Assembly (NCBI GenBank): GCA_003248775.1
Contig: QFQX01000057.1
Span: forward strand, 1-30,840
Direction of reading: 5' to 3'
DNA from: Shinella sp.
GTDB lineage: Bacteria > Pseudomonadota > Alphaproteobacteria > Rhizobiales > Rhizobiaceae
Length of the DNA stretch: 30,840 bases
How positions within the stretch are numbered: the first letter of the stretch is position 1; the number at the start of each line of letters is the position of its first letter. A program made the position numbers and the translations under genes. Below the pieces are notes generated by a model. That model was not told where the DNA came from, made no database searches, and saw only the letters and a program-made list of their open reading frames with translations. Positions 22,393-30,840 of the stretch are shown one piece after another.

Positions 22393-24228
22393 ATGCCAGT
22401 CTATCGTTCGAGAACCACGACCCATGGCCGCAACATGGCCGGTGCGCGCGGCCTTTGGCGCGCAACGGGCATGAAGGACGGCGATTTCGGCAAGCCGATC
22501 ATTGCCGTGGTGAACTCGTTCACCCAGTTCGTGCCGGGCCACGTGCACCTGAAGGATCTCGGCCAGCTCGTCGCTCGCGAGATCGAAGCTGCCGGCGGTG
22601 TCGCCAAGGAATTCAACACGATCGCCGTGGACGACGGCATCGCCATGGGTCACGACGGCATGCTCTATTCGCTGCCTTCGCGCGAACTCATTGCCGATTC
22701 CGTCGAATATATGGTCAATGCCCATTGCGCCGACGCCATGGTGTGCATTTCCAACTGCGACAAGATCACCCCCGGCATGCTGATGGCGGCTCTGCGCCTC
22801 AACATCCCGGTCGTCTTCGTGTCCGGTGGCCCGATGGAGGCCGGCAAGGTTGTTCTGCACGGCAAGAAGCATGCGCTCGATCTCGTCGATGCCATGGTTG
22901 CAGCAGCCGATGACAAGGTGTCGGACGAAGACGTTCAGGCCATCGAGCGTTCGGCATGCCCGACCTGTGGTTCCTGCTCGGGCATGTTTACCGCCAATTC
23001 CATGAACTGTCTGACCGAAGCGCTCGGTCTCTCGCTGCCGGGCAACGGCTCCACGCTCGCCACGCATGGCGATCGCAAACGGCTGTTTGTCGAAGCCGGC
23101 CACCTGATCGTCGATCTCGCTCGCCGCTATTACGAGCAGGATGACGTCAACGCGCTGCCGCGCACCATCGCTTCCAAGGCCGCATTCGAGAACGCCATGG
23201 CGCTCGATATCGCCATGGGCGGCTCCACCAACACGGTTTTGCATATCCTCGCCGCCGCTCATGAGGCGGATGTCGATTTCACCATGGACGACATCGACCG
23301 TCTCTCCCGCAAGGTGCCGTGCCTGTCGAAGGTCGCTCCCGCCAAGAACGACGTGCACATGGAAGACGTGCATCGTGCCGGCGGCATCATGCGCATCCTT
23401 GGCGAACTCGATCGTGGCAATCTCCTCAATCGCGATTGCCCGACTGTTCACGCCGCAACGCTCGGCGATGCCATCGATCGCTGGGATATCACCCGGACCA
23501 ATTCCGAGGCTGTTCGCGAATTCTTCAAGGCAGCACCGGGCGGTGTTCCGACCCAGGTCGCCTTCTCGCAGAACTCACGCTGGGAGGAGCTCGATATCGA
23601 CGGCGAACACGGTGTCATCCGCTCGGTCGAACATCCCTTCTCCAAGGATGGTGGTCTCGCCGTGCTCCGGGGCAATATCGCGCTCGACGGCTGCATCGTG
23701 AAGACGGCGGGCGTCGACGAGTCGATCCTGAAGTTCACTGGTCCGGCCGTCGTGTTCGAAAGTCAGGACGCTGCCGTCAAGGGCATCCTCAACAACGAGG
23801 TCAAGGCCGGCGACGTCGTGGTCATTCGCTATGAAGGCCCGAAGGGTGGTCCCGGCATGCAGGAAATGCTCTATCCGACGAGCTATCTGAAGTCGAAGGG
23901 CCTCGGCAAGGCCTGCGCGCTGATCACCGACGGCCGTTTCTCTGGCGGTACCTCGGGTCTCTCGATCGGTCACGTCTCGCCGGAAGCCGCAAATGGCGGC
24001 ACCATTGGCCTCGTACGGGCTGGCGACACTATCGAGATCGATATCCCGAACCGGACGATCAAGCTGCTGGTGGAAGAGGGTGAACTGGCCAGCCGTCGCG
24101 CAGCTCAGGACAAGGCCGGCTGGAAGCCGGAGCATCCCCGCAAGCGTAACGTCACCACTGCGCTCAAGGCCTACGCCGCCTTCGCAAGCTCGGCCGACAG
24201 GGGCGCTGTGCGCATCCTGCCGGAATAG
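22393..24228 (+). CDS. ilvD: Dihydroxy-acid dehydratase
   Basis: The product has 611 residues, full length for the E. coli-like form (616). It dehydrates 2,3-dihydroxy-isovalerate and 2,3-dihydroxy-3-methylvalerate in valine, isoleucine and leucine (and pantothenate) synthesis. Family motifs: CISNCDKITPGMLMAA (cluster cysteine C122), CGSCSGMFTANSMNCL (C195) and SGGTSGLSIGHVSPEAANGG. The segment VNSFTQFVPGHVHL lacks the cysteine found in the [2Fe-2S] plant/cyanobacterial type, which favours the oxygen-sensitive [4Fe-4S] type. The ribosome binding site is weak. A hairpin follows the stop. Confidence 0.97.
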   Translation: MPVYRSRTTTHGRNMAGARGLWRATGMKDGDFGKPIIAVVNSFTQFVPGHVHLKDLGQLVAREIEAAGGVAKEFNTIAVDDGIAMGHDGMLYSLPSRELIADSVEYMVNAHCADAMVCISNCDKITPGMLMAALRLNIPVVFVSGGPMEAGKVVLHGKKHALDLVDAMVAAADDKVSDEDVQAIERSACPTCGSCSGMFTANSMNCLTEALGLSLPGNGSTLATHGDRKRLFVEAGHLIVDLARRYYEQDDVNALPRTIASKAAFENAMALDIAMGGSTNTVLHILAAAHEADVDFTMDDIDRLSRKVPCLSKVAPAKNDVHMEDVHRAGGIMRILGELDRGNLLNRDCPTVHAATLGDAIDRWDITRTNSEAVREFFKAAPGGVPTQVAFSQNSRWEELDIDGEHGVIRSVEHPFSKDGGLAVLRGNIALDGCIVKTAGVDESILKFTGPAVVFESQDAAVKGILNNEVKAGDVVVIRYEGPKGGPGMQEMLYPTSYLKSKGLGKACALITDGRFSGGTSGLSIGHVSPEAANGGTIGLVRAGDTIEIDIPNRTIKLLVEEGELASRRAAQDKAGWKPEHPRKRNVTTALKAYAAFASSADRGAVRILPE

Positions 24229-24256
24229 GACCGGCGAGGCACCGCTGAAATGACAG

Positions 24257-24282
24257 ACGCCGGTAACCTGTGTTGCCGGCGT
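24257..24282 (+). terminator. Hairpin terminator after ilvD
   Basis: ACGCCGGTAAC (24257-24267) pairs with GTTGCCGGCGT (24272-24282), one G-U, CTGT loop. The T content after it is modest (TCGTGTTCTTGG). A second perfect hairpin (CCCGATCCGG at 24419-24428 with 24443-24452) lies 10 bp beyond the stop of the convergent RTX gene and may serve that gene. Confidence 0.6.
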
Positions 24283-24462
24283 TCGTGTTCTTGGCGTACT
24301 TCTGCCTGCGAGTTTCTGCCCGAAAGTCAGCTGCTCCTTGCCTGCGTGTGGCCTGTGGCGTGCCACTCAGGAAGAGGTGGCAAACCGCTTGTTGAGTATT
24401 GTGGCTGGCAGTTTTCTTCCCGATCCGGAGGGCCTTGTCATGCCGGATCGGGGAGGGCAGGC

Positions 24463-26799
24463 CTACAGCAACAGGATGTGGCCGATATCGAAGTAGGTCT
24501 TGGCGGTCGGCAGGTTGACCACCAGTTCCGGGGCGTTTCCGCCGGTGCCGTCGCTGTCGTAGTAAAGCTTGCCGGTCGTGTTGTTGTAGATCATCTGTGG
24601 GCCATCGATCGTGGCTGCGGTGCCGAAGGTGAAGGCGTCCTGGTCCAGCACCCCGTCGCCATCCTTGTCCAGCCCGGTGAAGAAGCGGCTTTCCAGCGCG
24701 ATACGGTCGTCGTCGCTATAGTCCCAGACACTGTCGGCATTGTCCTTGCCGGCTTCCGCGAAGACGAAGGTGTCGGCACCGCCCTTGCCGTAGAGACTAT
24801 CCACGCCGAGACCGCCGACGATGGTGTTGGACTGGCTGTTTCCGGTGATGAGGTTTGCCGCGTCGTTGCCGAACACCGTGGCCTCACCGGCTTCTTCCTT
24901 GAGACGTATGTTCTCGATCTCGTTATAGCCGCGCAGGTCGACGCCGACATAGGCCCAGACGGAATCGATCCCGTCGTCCGTGTCGCCCGCCACTCGATCC
25001 ATTGCATTGTTGAAGACATAGGAGTCATTGCCCGCGGACCCGTGAAAAATGTCTGCTCCGGCTGATCCGTAGAGCCATTCGGCGGCGGATGTGCCGTAGA
25101 CATGTGTGGAGGGCGTCTCGACCTCGGGCAAGGAATCGGACAGCTTGACCTGCAGATTGGCGGCGGTGAAGGAACTGGCCAGCACGTTGTCGAGTGTTGC
25201 GAGTGTCGTCCAGCCGTTATCGCCATCGCGGGCCTGAACCAGGGCGTCCGTGCCGGATTGCACGACCTGCACCAGGCCTTCTGCAAGGTAATCCCCTTGA
25301 TCCCAGCCAAGGCGGATGCCGAGCACGGAAACGTCTATCACGTCGCCGCCGCTGCCGGTTTTGAAGTCGGTAATCAGATCGCCGCCTTCATCGAGAGCGT
25401 TGTAGGCGAACCGATCGCGCCCGTCGCCGCCCTCGAGGGTATCCGCACCGGTGCCGCCCCAGAGGTAGTCGTTGCCAGCTCCCCCAAACAGGGCGTCAAG
25501 ACCTCGTCCACCGAGAAGCTTGTCGTCCTCGTCTGTCCCAATGAGGGTGTCATTATCCCCCACGACGTTTTCCTTGATCGTCGTATTGATGAACTCGACC
25601 GCCCTGGGCGAAATGCTGTAGCCCTTGCCATAGCTTTCGAAGCTGCTGTCGGTCACGACATTGCCGAGAGGCTTGCCGCTGATGATGAAGCTGTATTTGG
25701 TCGTTTCGCGCAGCGTCAGATTATCGACCGTCGCATTGCGGCCGTCGCCGTCGCCATATTCGTAGAACTGGACGCCGTAGGTATTGCCGGCACCGGCGCT
25801 GTCGGAGAATGTGTTGCCTATGCCGCGAAGGTCTCCGAACATCCGGGATTCGAAGGCAAGCACATCGGTATAGGTCCCGTTGCGGCTTTCCGAGTGGAAG
25901 TCGTAGGCTGCGAGCGCCGCGTCATAGACCACGGAATTCGTCGCAACGAGTTGAATATCCGCCCCATAGTTCGAGGTCGATGCCGCGTTCGTCGTTGTGC
26001 CAGTCGTGTGCACGAGTACACCGTGATTGACGTCCTCGGCGAAGAGCCCGTTGATCGATGTGTTCAGCGAGGTGGCCGACTGGACGACCGAATGGACATA
26101 GGAGCCCGAGACATCCGTCACCTCGGCATTGACGTTGTTGACCAGCGTTATGCCGTTTCCGGCGTTCTGAACGCTGATGTCGCTGATCGACGTATCGGTC
26201 AGCGAACGCACCCGCAGCAAAGGTTGACCCGAGCTTTTGACTTCGGTGAACTGCCCGGCGAGATGACCGTTCGTAACCGCGATGCTGCCTTCTGCATAGA
26301 GTCCGGCCCGGACGTTGGTGGTGTAGAGTTCCTGTTCGATCAGGGAGCCTTGAAGGACAACCGTATTTCCGTCGATGGCGATGACCTGAGCCGCTTGACC
26401 GAGATTGGTGTACTGGCCGTTGTCGCTGCTGTCGACATGGTCGCCCGGCAGCGCATCGTCGGAGACGACCTTCAGCCAGCTTCCGACCTCGATGCCTTCC
26501 GGCAGGCTGTCATAGGTAATGGTCGCATTCCCGGCGGTGTCTGTTCCGAGTGTAACACCGTCGAGTGATTTTTCCTGCCCGTACACATCGATTGCGGCAA
26601 AGTTGCCCGTTGTCGTCAGCGTACTGCCGTTGAGGTCGATCGTGATGTCCTGTGCATCGATACGCACGACGATCGATGTGGTGACGGTTATATCGGCATT
26701 TTCGGGAAGGACCACGGTCCCTCCCGATGTCAGGCTCGCGATGGCTGTCGCGATATCCTTGTCGGTAGCATTCTCCGGCAGATAGATCGTATCAGTCAT
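24463..26799 (-). CDS. Large RTX calcium-binding protein with N-terminal parallel beta-helix
   Basis: The product has 778 residues. There is no Sec signal. Residues about 5-410 are rich in short beta-strand repeats with Asn, Thr, Gly and Val, resembling a right-handed beta-helix (pectate-lyase-like) region. RTX nonapeptide repeats (GGxGxDxLx) appear at about 414-465 (e.g. LFGGAGNDYLWGGTGADTL), 568-595 and 643-680. DKDGDGVLDQD at 711-721 looks like an EF-hand-type calcium loop. The C-terminus is non-basic and ends hydrophobic (DIGHILLL), as in type I secretion substrates. A polysaccharide-acting or adhesive extracellular role is inferred. No catalytic residues are assigned. The transporter is not in the window. 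Confidence 0.82.
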   Translation of the reverse strand: MTDTIYLPENATDKDIATAIASLTSGGTVVLPENADITVTTSIVVRIDAQDITIDLNGSTLTTTGNFAAIDVYGQEKSLDGVTLGTDTAGNATITYDSLPEGIEVGSWLKVVSDDALPGDHVDSSDNGQYTNLGQAAQVIAIDGNTVVLQGSLIEQELYTTNVRAGLYAEGSIAVTNGHLAGQFTEVKSSGQPLLRVRSLTDTSISDISVQNAGNGITLVNNVNAEVTDVSGSYVHSVVQSATSLNTSINGLFAEDVNHGVLVHTTGTTTNAASTSNYGADIQLVATNSVVYDAALAAYDFHSESRNGTYTDVLAFESRMFGDLRGIGNTFSDSAGAGNTYGVQFYEYGDGDGRNATVDNLTLRETTKYSFIISGKPLGNVVTDSSFESYGKGYSISPRAVEFINTTIKENVVGDNDTLIGTDEDDKLLGGRGLDALFGGAGNDYLWGGTGADTLEGGDGRDRFAYNALDEGGDLITDFKTGSGGDVIDVSVLGIRLGWDQGDYLAEGLVQVVQSGTDALVQARDGDNGWTTLATLDNVLASSFTAANLQVKLSDSLPEVETPSTHVYGTSAAEWLYGSAGADIFHGSAGNDSYVFNNAMDRVAGDTDDGIDSVWAYVGVDLRGYNEIENIRLKEEAGEATVFGNDAANLITGNSQSNTIVGGLGVDSLYGKGGADTFVFAEAGKDNADSVWDYSDDDRIALESRFFTGLDKDGDGVLDQDAFTFGTAATIDGPQMIYNNTTGKLYYDSDGTGGNAPELVVNLPTAKTYFDIGHILLL

Positions 26800-26834
26800 G
26801 GTCTGGCCTCTATGTTGCGCAGCCCCTGAACCCC

Positions 26835-27299
26835 TTACGCTCCATCACGGCGGTCAAACGTTAAGTAATTATTAAATTCGACTCCCAAATCTACTTGTTG
26901 CGCCTTTGGTCCGGATTTTTGTCTATATATAGATTTATTCGTACTTACAAAAGGTCTGCCGAGATTGTTGTAAGTGTTTTCGAGCTGCTTCATTCGCTCG
27001 TCATAGGCGTTGCGCAGGCATGTCGTATCGCCCTCGCAGGCCTGTCGCTTCTTCAGCCATGCGGACTGCTGGTCCTGCAGTTCCCCGCGATTACCCATGG
27101 CCAGCAGGCCCGCAATCAGCTCGAAGCTCGTCGCCATCTTCACGTCGAGATCGTTGAGTGCTCGATTGTCGCAAATGACGCGTTCGTCGGCGGCAAGGTC
27201 TTTGCGATCGCAATCGAAGCTGGCCGCAAGGCTGGGGGTGGTTACGGTAAGGGAGCTGGCTGCCATCGTCAGGATCATGGCGACAGTAATGGGGCGCAT
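26835..27299 (-). CDS. Exported LprI/DUF1311-like small protein
   Basis: The product has 154 residues. A signal peptide is visible (hydrophobic 5-20, cleavage near SLAAS). The mature part has four cysteines in the lysozyme-inhibitor LprI pattern: SFDCDRKDLAADERVICDN, then QSAWLKKRQACEGDTTCLRN. Some LprI proteins inhibit lysozyme. Here that is only suggested by family. The last 45 codons are much more AT-rich than the rest and have no family motif. The gene lies 35 bp upstream of the RTX gene in the same direction. GGAGAAACGAG precedes the ATG. Confidence 0.8.
   Translation of the reverse strand: MRPITVAMILTMAASSLTVTTPSLAASFDCDRKDLAADERVICDNRALNDLDVKMATSFELIAGLLAMGNRGELQDQQSAWLKKRQACEGDTTCLRNAYDERMKQLENTYNNLGRPFVSTNKSIYRQKSGPKAQQVDLGVEFNNYLTFDRRDGA
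26922..26950 (-). promoter_or_regulatory. Possible promoter for the RTX gene inside the 3' end of the LprI-like gene
   Basis: On the minus strand TTGTAA (26950-26945) and TATAGA (26927-26922) are 17 bp apart in an AT-rich patch that also contains the palindrome TCTATATATAGA (26922-26933). It would give a leader of about 115 nt before the RTX start. Confidence 0.35.
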
Positions 27300-27467
27300 C
27301 TCGTTTCTCCTTCAAAGGCCTCGGACATTACCGACTTGTAACGGTCAATGCCTTGGTTTTGTTCGATTCACGCCTAAATCATCAGTGAGAGGCACAAGCG
27401 GTCACATTTCCATTCCCTTCGCCCGTCGGCCGCACTAAAACACGATCGAAAACATCAGGAGACTTTC

Positions 27468-28874
27468 ATGCAAGGCATTGTTCGGTGTGCGGCGACTACG
27501 CTGCTGGCGCTGTCTTTGGTCGGGCCCGGTTTGGCATTTGCCCAGGATGCCAAGACCGTTCCGCAGACGCAGCTTGAAATGCAGACCTCCTTTGCTCCGC
27601 TGGTCAAGCAGACCCACGGGGCGGTGGTGAACGTTTATGCTGAACGGATCGTGCAGAGGCGAGCATCGCCCTTTGCCGGCGACCCCTTCTTCGAGCAGTT
27701 CTTCGGCCAGCAGATGCCGAATCGTACCGAAAAGCAGTCCTCGCTCGGCTCCGGCGTGATTGTCGAGGATAACGGCACGGTTGTTACCAACAACCACGTC
27801 ATCGAGGGGGCCGACGACATCAAGGTGGCGCTGGCCGATGGCCGGGAGTTTCCGGTCAAGGTTGTGCTGAAGGACGAACGGCTCGATCTGGCGGTGTTGC
27901 GCATCGAGGCGCATGAGAAGCTGCCGACCCTGCCGATCGGCAATTCGGACGCGATCGAGGTCGGCGATCTGGTGCTGGCGATCGGCAATCCCTTCGGCGT
28001 CGGCCAGACGGTCACTTCAGGCATTGTTTCCGCGCTGGCGCGCAATCAGGTGACCGAAGGTGATTTCGGCTTCTTCATCCAGACCGATGCCGCCATCAAT
28101 CCCGGCAATTCCGGTGGCGCGCTGATGAACATGAAGGGCGAGCTGATCGGTATCAATTCGGCCATCTTTTCCAAGGGCGGCGGCTCGAACGGTGTCGGCT
28201 TTGCCATTCCCGCCAATCTGGTCAAGGTGTTCCTCGGTGCCGCGGACCGTGGCGCGACCAGTTTCGAACGTCCCTATGTCGGCGCAACCTTCGATCCGGT
28301 GACCTCCGATGTGGCTGAGGCGCTCGGTCTCGACAAGGTGCGTGGAGCGCTGGTGGTGCGTGTGGTCGATGGAGGCCCCGCCGCCAAGGCCGGCCTGAAG
28401 GCCGGACAGGTGGTGACGGCCGTCGATGGTGTTCCGGTCGAACATCCGGATGCGCTCGGTTACCGCCTCACCACCGCTGGCCTCGGCAAGGCGGTCAAGC
28501 TGACGGTTCGTGAAAACGGTGCCGAAAAGCAGATCACCATGACGCTGGCCGGTGCGCCGGAGACGACCCCGCGCGACGAACGGCTGATCCAGGGCCGCAA
28601 TCCTTTTGCCGGCGCCAAGGTCGCCAACCTCTCACCGAAACTGGCCTATGAGTTGCAGATGCCGTCGGAAGTCATGGGTGTTGTCATCACGGATGTCGCT
28701 GAGGGTTCGCCCGCCGCCCGCCTCGGTTTTGCTCCGCATGATATCATCATTTCCGTCAACGGTGATGCCGTTGCCACGAGCGCCGACATGGCCAAGATCG
28801 CAGCCGGCGATCCCGGCTTCTGGCGCGTGGAAATCGAGCGCGACGGTCAGCGCATAAGACAGGTTTTCCGATGA
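27468..28874 (+). CDS. degP: DegP/HtrA-type periplasmic serine protease
   Basis: The product has 468 residues. The signal peptide ends near AFA/QD (residue 26). The trypsin-like domain has the catalytic triad: His110 in TNNHVIEG, Asp140 in DERLDLAVLRI and Ser215 in NPGNSGGALM. Two PDZ domains follow (about 270-355 and 385-468), the full DegP/DegQ plan. It degrades or refolds damaged envelope proteins. CAGGAGA precedes the ATG. The 168-bp gap to the divergent LprI-like gene shows no recognisable heat-shock or sigma-E promoter. Its stop overlaps rarA by 4 nt. The DegP and DegQ subtypes cannot be separated here. Confidence 0.93.
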   Translation: MQGIVRCAATTLLALSLVGPGLAFAQDAKTVPQTQLEMQTSFAPLVKQTHGAVVNVYAERIVQRRASPFAGDPFFEQFFGQQMPNRTEKQSSLGSGVIVEDNGTVVTNNHVIEGADDIKVALADGREFPVKVVLKDERLDLAVLRIEAHEKLPTLPIGNSDAIEVGDLVLAIGNPFGVGQTVTSGIVSALARNQVTEGDFGFFIQTDAAINPGNSGGALMNMKGELIGINSAIFSKGGGSNGVGFAIPANLVKVFLGAADRGATSFERPYVGATFDPVTSDVAEALGLDKVRGALVVRVVDGGPAAKAGLKAGQVVTAVDGVPVEHPDALGYRLTTAGLGKAVKLTVRENGAEKQITMTLAGAPETTPRDERLIQGRNPFAGAKVANLSPKLAYELQMPSEVMGVVITDVAEGSPAARLGFAPHDIIISVNGDAVATSADMAKIAAGDPGFWRVEIERDGQRIRQVFR

Positions 28875-30181
28875 GCGATCTCTTCGCGCCGCAGGTCCCG
28901 CAGGAAGTGGAGGCCCGCCGTCCGCTGGCCGACCGCCTGCGGCCGAAGACGCTGGCCGAGGTGACGGGCCAGGAACATCTGACGGGCGAGGATGGTGTCC
29001 TCGCCCGTATGATCGATTCAGGCTCGCTTGGCTCCATGATCTTCTGGGGACCGCCCGGCACAGGAAAGACCACGATCGCCCGGCTGCTTTCGGGGCAGGC
29101 CGGACTTGCCTTCGAGCAGATTTCGGCGATCTTTTCCGGCGTCGCGGACCTGAAGAAGGTATTCGAGGCAGCGCGCTTGCGTCGCATGGAGGGCCGTCAG
29201 ACGCTGCTTTTCGTCGATGAGATCCATCGCTTCAATCGCGCCCAGCAGGACAGTTTTCTTCCGGTGATGGAAGACGGCACGGTCATCCTGGTGGGCGCCA
29301 CCACCGAAAACCCGTCCTTCGAACTCAATGCCGCTCTTCTCTCCCGCGCGAGGGTGCTGACTTTCAAGCCCCATGACGAGCAGAGCCTTGGCACGCTGCT
29401 GAACCGTGCCGAGGAAACGGAGAATCGGCCGTTGCCGCTGGATGAGGATGCCCGCATCGCCCTGATCCGTATGGCGGATGGCGATGGCCGCGCCGCGCTG
29501 ACCCTTGCCGAGGAAGTCTGGCGCGCCGCCCGCAAGGACGAGGTGTTCGACACTGACGGTCTGGCGCGGATCGTCCAGCGCCGCGCGCCGGTCTACGACA
29601 AGGGGCAGGACGGCCATTACAACCTGATCTCGGCGCTGCATAAATCGGTGCGCGGTTCCGACCCGGATGCGGCGCTCTATTATCTCTGCCGTATGTTCGA
29701 TGCCGGCGAGGATCCGCTTTATCTCGGACGCCGACTGGTCAGGATGGCGGTCGAGGATATCGGTCTCGCCGATCCGCAGGCGTTGGTCATCTGCAATGCC
29801 GCCAAGGACGCCTATGATTATCTCGGCTCGCCCGAGGGGGAACTGGCGCTGGCGCAGGCCTGTGTCTATCTTGCCACCGCGCCGAAATCGAACGGCGTTT
29901 ATGTGGCTTACAAGGCGGCGATGCGGGCAGCGAAGGAGAACGGCTCGCTGCTGCCGCCGAAGCATATCCTCAATGCGCCGACCAAGCTGATGAAGGCCGA
30001 GGGCTATAACGAAGGCTACCGCTACGACCATGACGAGCCGGATGCCTTTTCCGGTCAGGACTATTTCCCTGAAAAGATGGGCCGTAAGACCTTCTACGAT
30101 CCACCGGAACGAGGCTTCGAGCGGGAGATCCGCAAGCGGCTGGACTGGTGGTCTAAACTGCGCCGCGAACGCAACAACTGA
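28871..30181 (+). CDS. rarA: Replication-associated recombination protein A (RarA/MgsA), AAA+ ATPase
   Basis: The product has 436 residues. RarA is a clamp-loader-like ATPase acting at stalled replication forks. Walker A GPPGTGKTT lies at about residues 60-68, Walker B LLFVDEIHRF follows at about 114-123, and sensor 1 is in GATTENPSFELNAALLSRAR. The C-terminal tetramerisation domain includes SALHKSVRGSDPDAALYYLC and GYRYDHDEPDAFSGQDYFPE. Its start overlaps the degP stop (ATGA), so it is translated by coupling with degP, an order common in rhizobia. The stop lies 13 bp from the convergent DUF1883 gene. Confidence 0.95.
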   Translation: MSDLFAPQVPQEVEARRPLADRLRPKTLAEVTGQEHLTGEDGVLARMIDSGSLGSMIFWGPPGTGKTTIARLLSGQAGLAFEQISAIFSGVADLKKVFEAARLRRMEGRQTLLFVDEIHRFNRAQQDSFLPVMEDGTVILVGATTENPSFELNAALLSRARVLTFKPHDEQSLGTLLNRAEETENRPLPLDEDARIALIRMADGDGRAALTLAEEVWRAARKDEVFDTDGLARIVQRRAPVYDKGQDGHYNLISALHKSVRGSDPDAALYYLCRMFDAGEDPLYLGRRLVRMAVEDIGLADPQALVICNAAKDAYDYLGSPEGELALAQACVYLATAPKSNGVYVAYKAAMRAAKENGSLLPPKHILNAPTKLMKAEGYNEGYRYDHDEPDAFSGQDYFPEKMGRKTFYDPPERGFEREIRKRLDWWSKLRRERNN

Positions 30182-30194
30182 AGCGCTGAAAGCC

Positions 30195-30506
30195 TCAGGA
30201 AGCCTTGCTCATCCGAGGTGCATGAGGGGCGACGATCATCTTCACCGAGGAATCGGCAAGGCCGTGATGGCCTTCCATGTCGACGATCAGGTGCCAGTGG
30301 CCGCTTTCCGGAATGGTAAGCTTGATCGGAGATTTCTTCGCAACGCCGCCGAGATACTTGAAATCCAGCGTTTCCTTGAAACGCTGGAAATTGCCGGGTG
30401 TCATCAGCCGCACATTGTTGACCGCGGAGAGTGTCACTTCGATGATCGTCCCGGCGCGCTGTTCCTTGAGGTCGTAGTGGCTAAAGTGGAAGCTCGGCTT
30501 GGACAT
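30195..30506 (-). CDS. DUF1883 domain protein
   Basis: The product has 103 residues from the ATG at 30506, which has AGGAG just upstream. The frame is open to 30587, but the extra residues are unlike the family. Motifs HYDLKEQRAGTIIEVTLSAV, NVRLMTPGNFQRFK and SGHWHLIVDMEGHHGL match DUF1883, a small beta-rich family of unknown function. No signal peptide or membrane segment is visible, so it is probably cytosolic. It converges on rarA with 13 bp between stops and no terminator I can see. Confidence 0.78.
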   Translation of the reverse strand: MSKPSFHFSHYDLKEQRAGTIIEVTLSAVNNVRLMTPGNFQRFKETLDFKYLGGVAKKSPIKLTIPESGHWHLIVDMEGHHGLADSSVKMIVAPHAPRMSKAS

Positions 30507-30840
30507 TCGGCTCCTCGTATTCTCGATGCTCTTCAATTCAACTCCGCAATCTGCCGTATCCGGGTTAAGGAAGGGTTCGCCGGGCATGGTGGCATGGTGG
30601 TTCGATGCAGCAGCATCGGCTTTCGGGCGGCTCGTCTGCCTTTGTCGCTCGGGGGCTTCGGCATATCTGGTCGCGCATCCCTCGACATGACTTCTCCTTC
30701 ACGCGAGCCGAAGGCCCCGTGTCGTGCTGGATTTCAATGTCCCTCCCTGCGGAAGGTCGGCCGGGGCGCTGGAAGCTGCCTCGTAAAGTAAAAAATATAT
30801 GACACCTTCCGGCGCCCCGTTCGGTGTGTTTTTCCGGACG
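30507..30840. other. Right-edge region without a supportable gene
   Basis: This stretch should contain the promoter of the DUF1883 gene. It has a tandem GCATGGTG repeat near 30586 and an AT-rich patch (30786-30800). An ATG at 30799 opens a frame to the window edge (14 codons) without a ribosome binding site and without recognisable homology. I make no gene call. Confidence 0.4.

Noticed and set aside
25102..26568. A 488-codon plus-strand open frame opposite the RTX gene
   Set aside because: The opposite strand carries clear RTX repeats. This frame shows no family features.
30030..30791. A 253-codon plus-strand frame over the end of rarA and the DUF1883 gene
   Set aside because: It overlaps two better supported genes in other frames and has no recognisable domain.
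1..30840. CRISPR arrays, tRNA or rRNA genes, prophage or insertion sequences
   Set aside because: None seen: no regularly spaced repeats, no tRNA-like cloverleaf noticed and no transposase or integrase frames.

Overview
The window reads as chromosomal DNA of an alphaproteobacterium of the Rhizobiaceae (Rhizobium/Agrobacterium/Ensifer-like). Three things suggest this: ribosomal proteins of rhizobial type, RIME-like intergenic repeats at 16304-16563, and the neighbour sets ECF42 sigma/DGPF protein/VOC protein and degP-rarA. The genus cannot be fixed from sequence reading alone.

Region 1 (1-15250) is the large ribosomal protein cluster, all on the + strand: the 3' end of tuf, the S10 block (rpsJ-rplC-rplD-rplW-rplB-rpsS-rplV-rpsC-rplP-rpmC-rpsQ), the spc block (rplN-rplX-rplE-rpsN-rpsH-rplF-rplR-rpsE-rpmD-rplO-secY), adk, and the alpha block (rpsM-rpsK-rpoA-rplQ). 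Within blocks the genes overlap or lie a few bases apart. At block borders, and inside some larger gaps, there are GC-rich hairpins with short T runs. The main anomaly is the rplN/rplX junction. L14 has lost its usual last residues and stop codon and reads 40 nt into rplX, which also lacks a visible ribosome binding site.

Region 2 (15250-19100) starts with a strong symmetrical terminator and a convergent DUF817 membrane protein gene. A repeat-bearing gap follows, then a three-gene minus-strand operon: YCII/DGPF protein, VOC protein, ECF42-type sigma factor with a C-terminal extension. A TGTCGA-N17-CGTC sequence upstream of the first gene matches the published ECF42 promoter signature as I recall it, which implies autoregulation.

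Region 3 (19100-22200) holds envelope genes: a DoxX-like membrane protein, the msrP-msrQ periplasmic methionine sulfoxide repair pair, and an exported ricin-B-type (beta-trefoil) lectin.

Region 4 (22200-30840) holds ilvD (branched-chain amino acid synthesis), a 778-residue beta-helix/RTX protein probably exported by type I secretion, an LprI-like small exported protein, a DegP-type periplasmic protease translationally coupled to rarA, and a DUF1883 protein. The last ~330 bases show no supportable gene.

Most of the window is conserved housekeeping DNA. I did not find a wholly new system. The items most worth a second look are the rplN/rplX junction, the self-contained ECF42 circuit, the hairpin-rich ribosomal leaders and gaps, the in-frame extension ahead of rplC, and the RTX/beta-helix gene.
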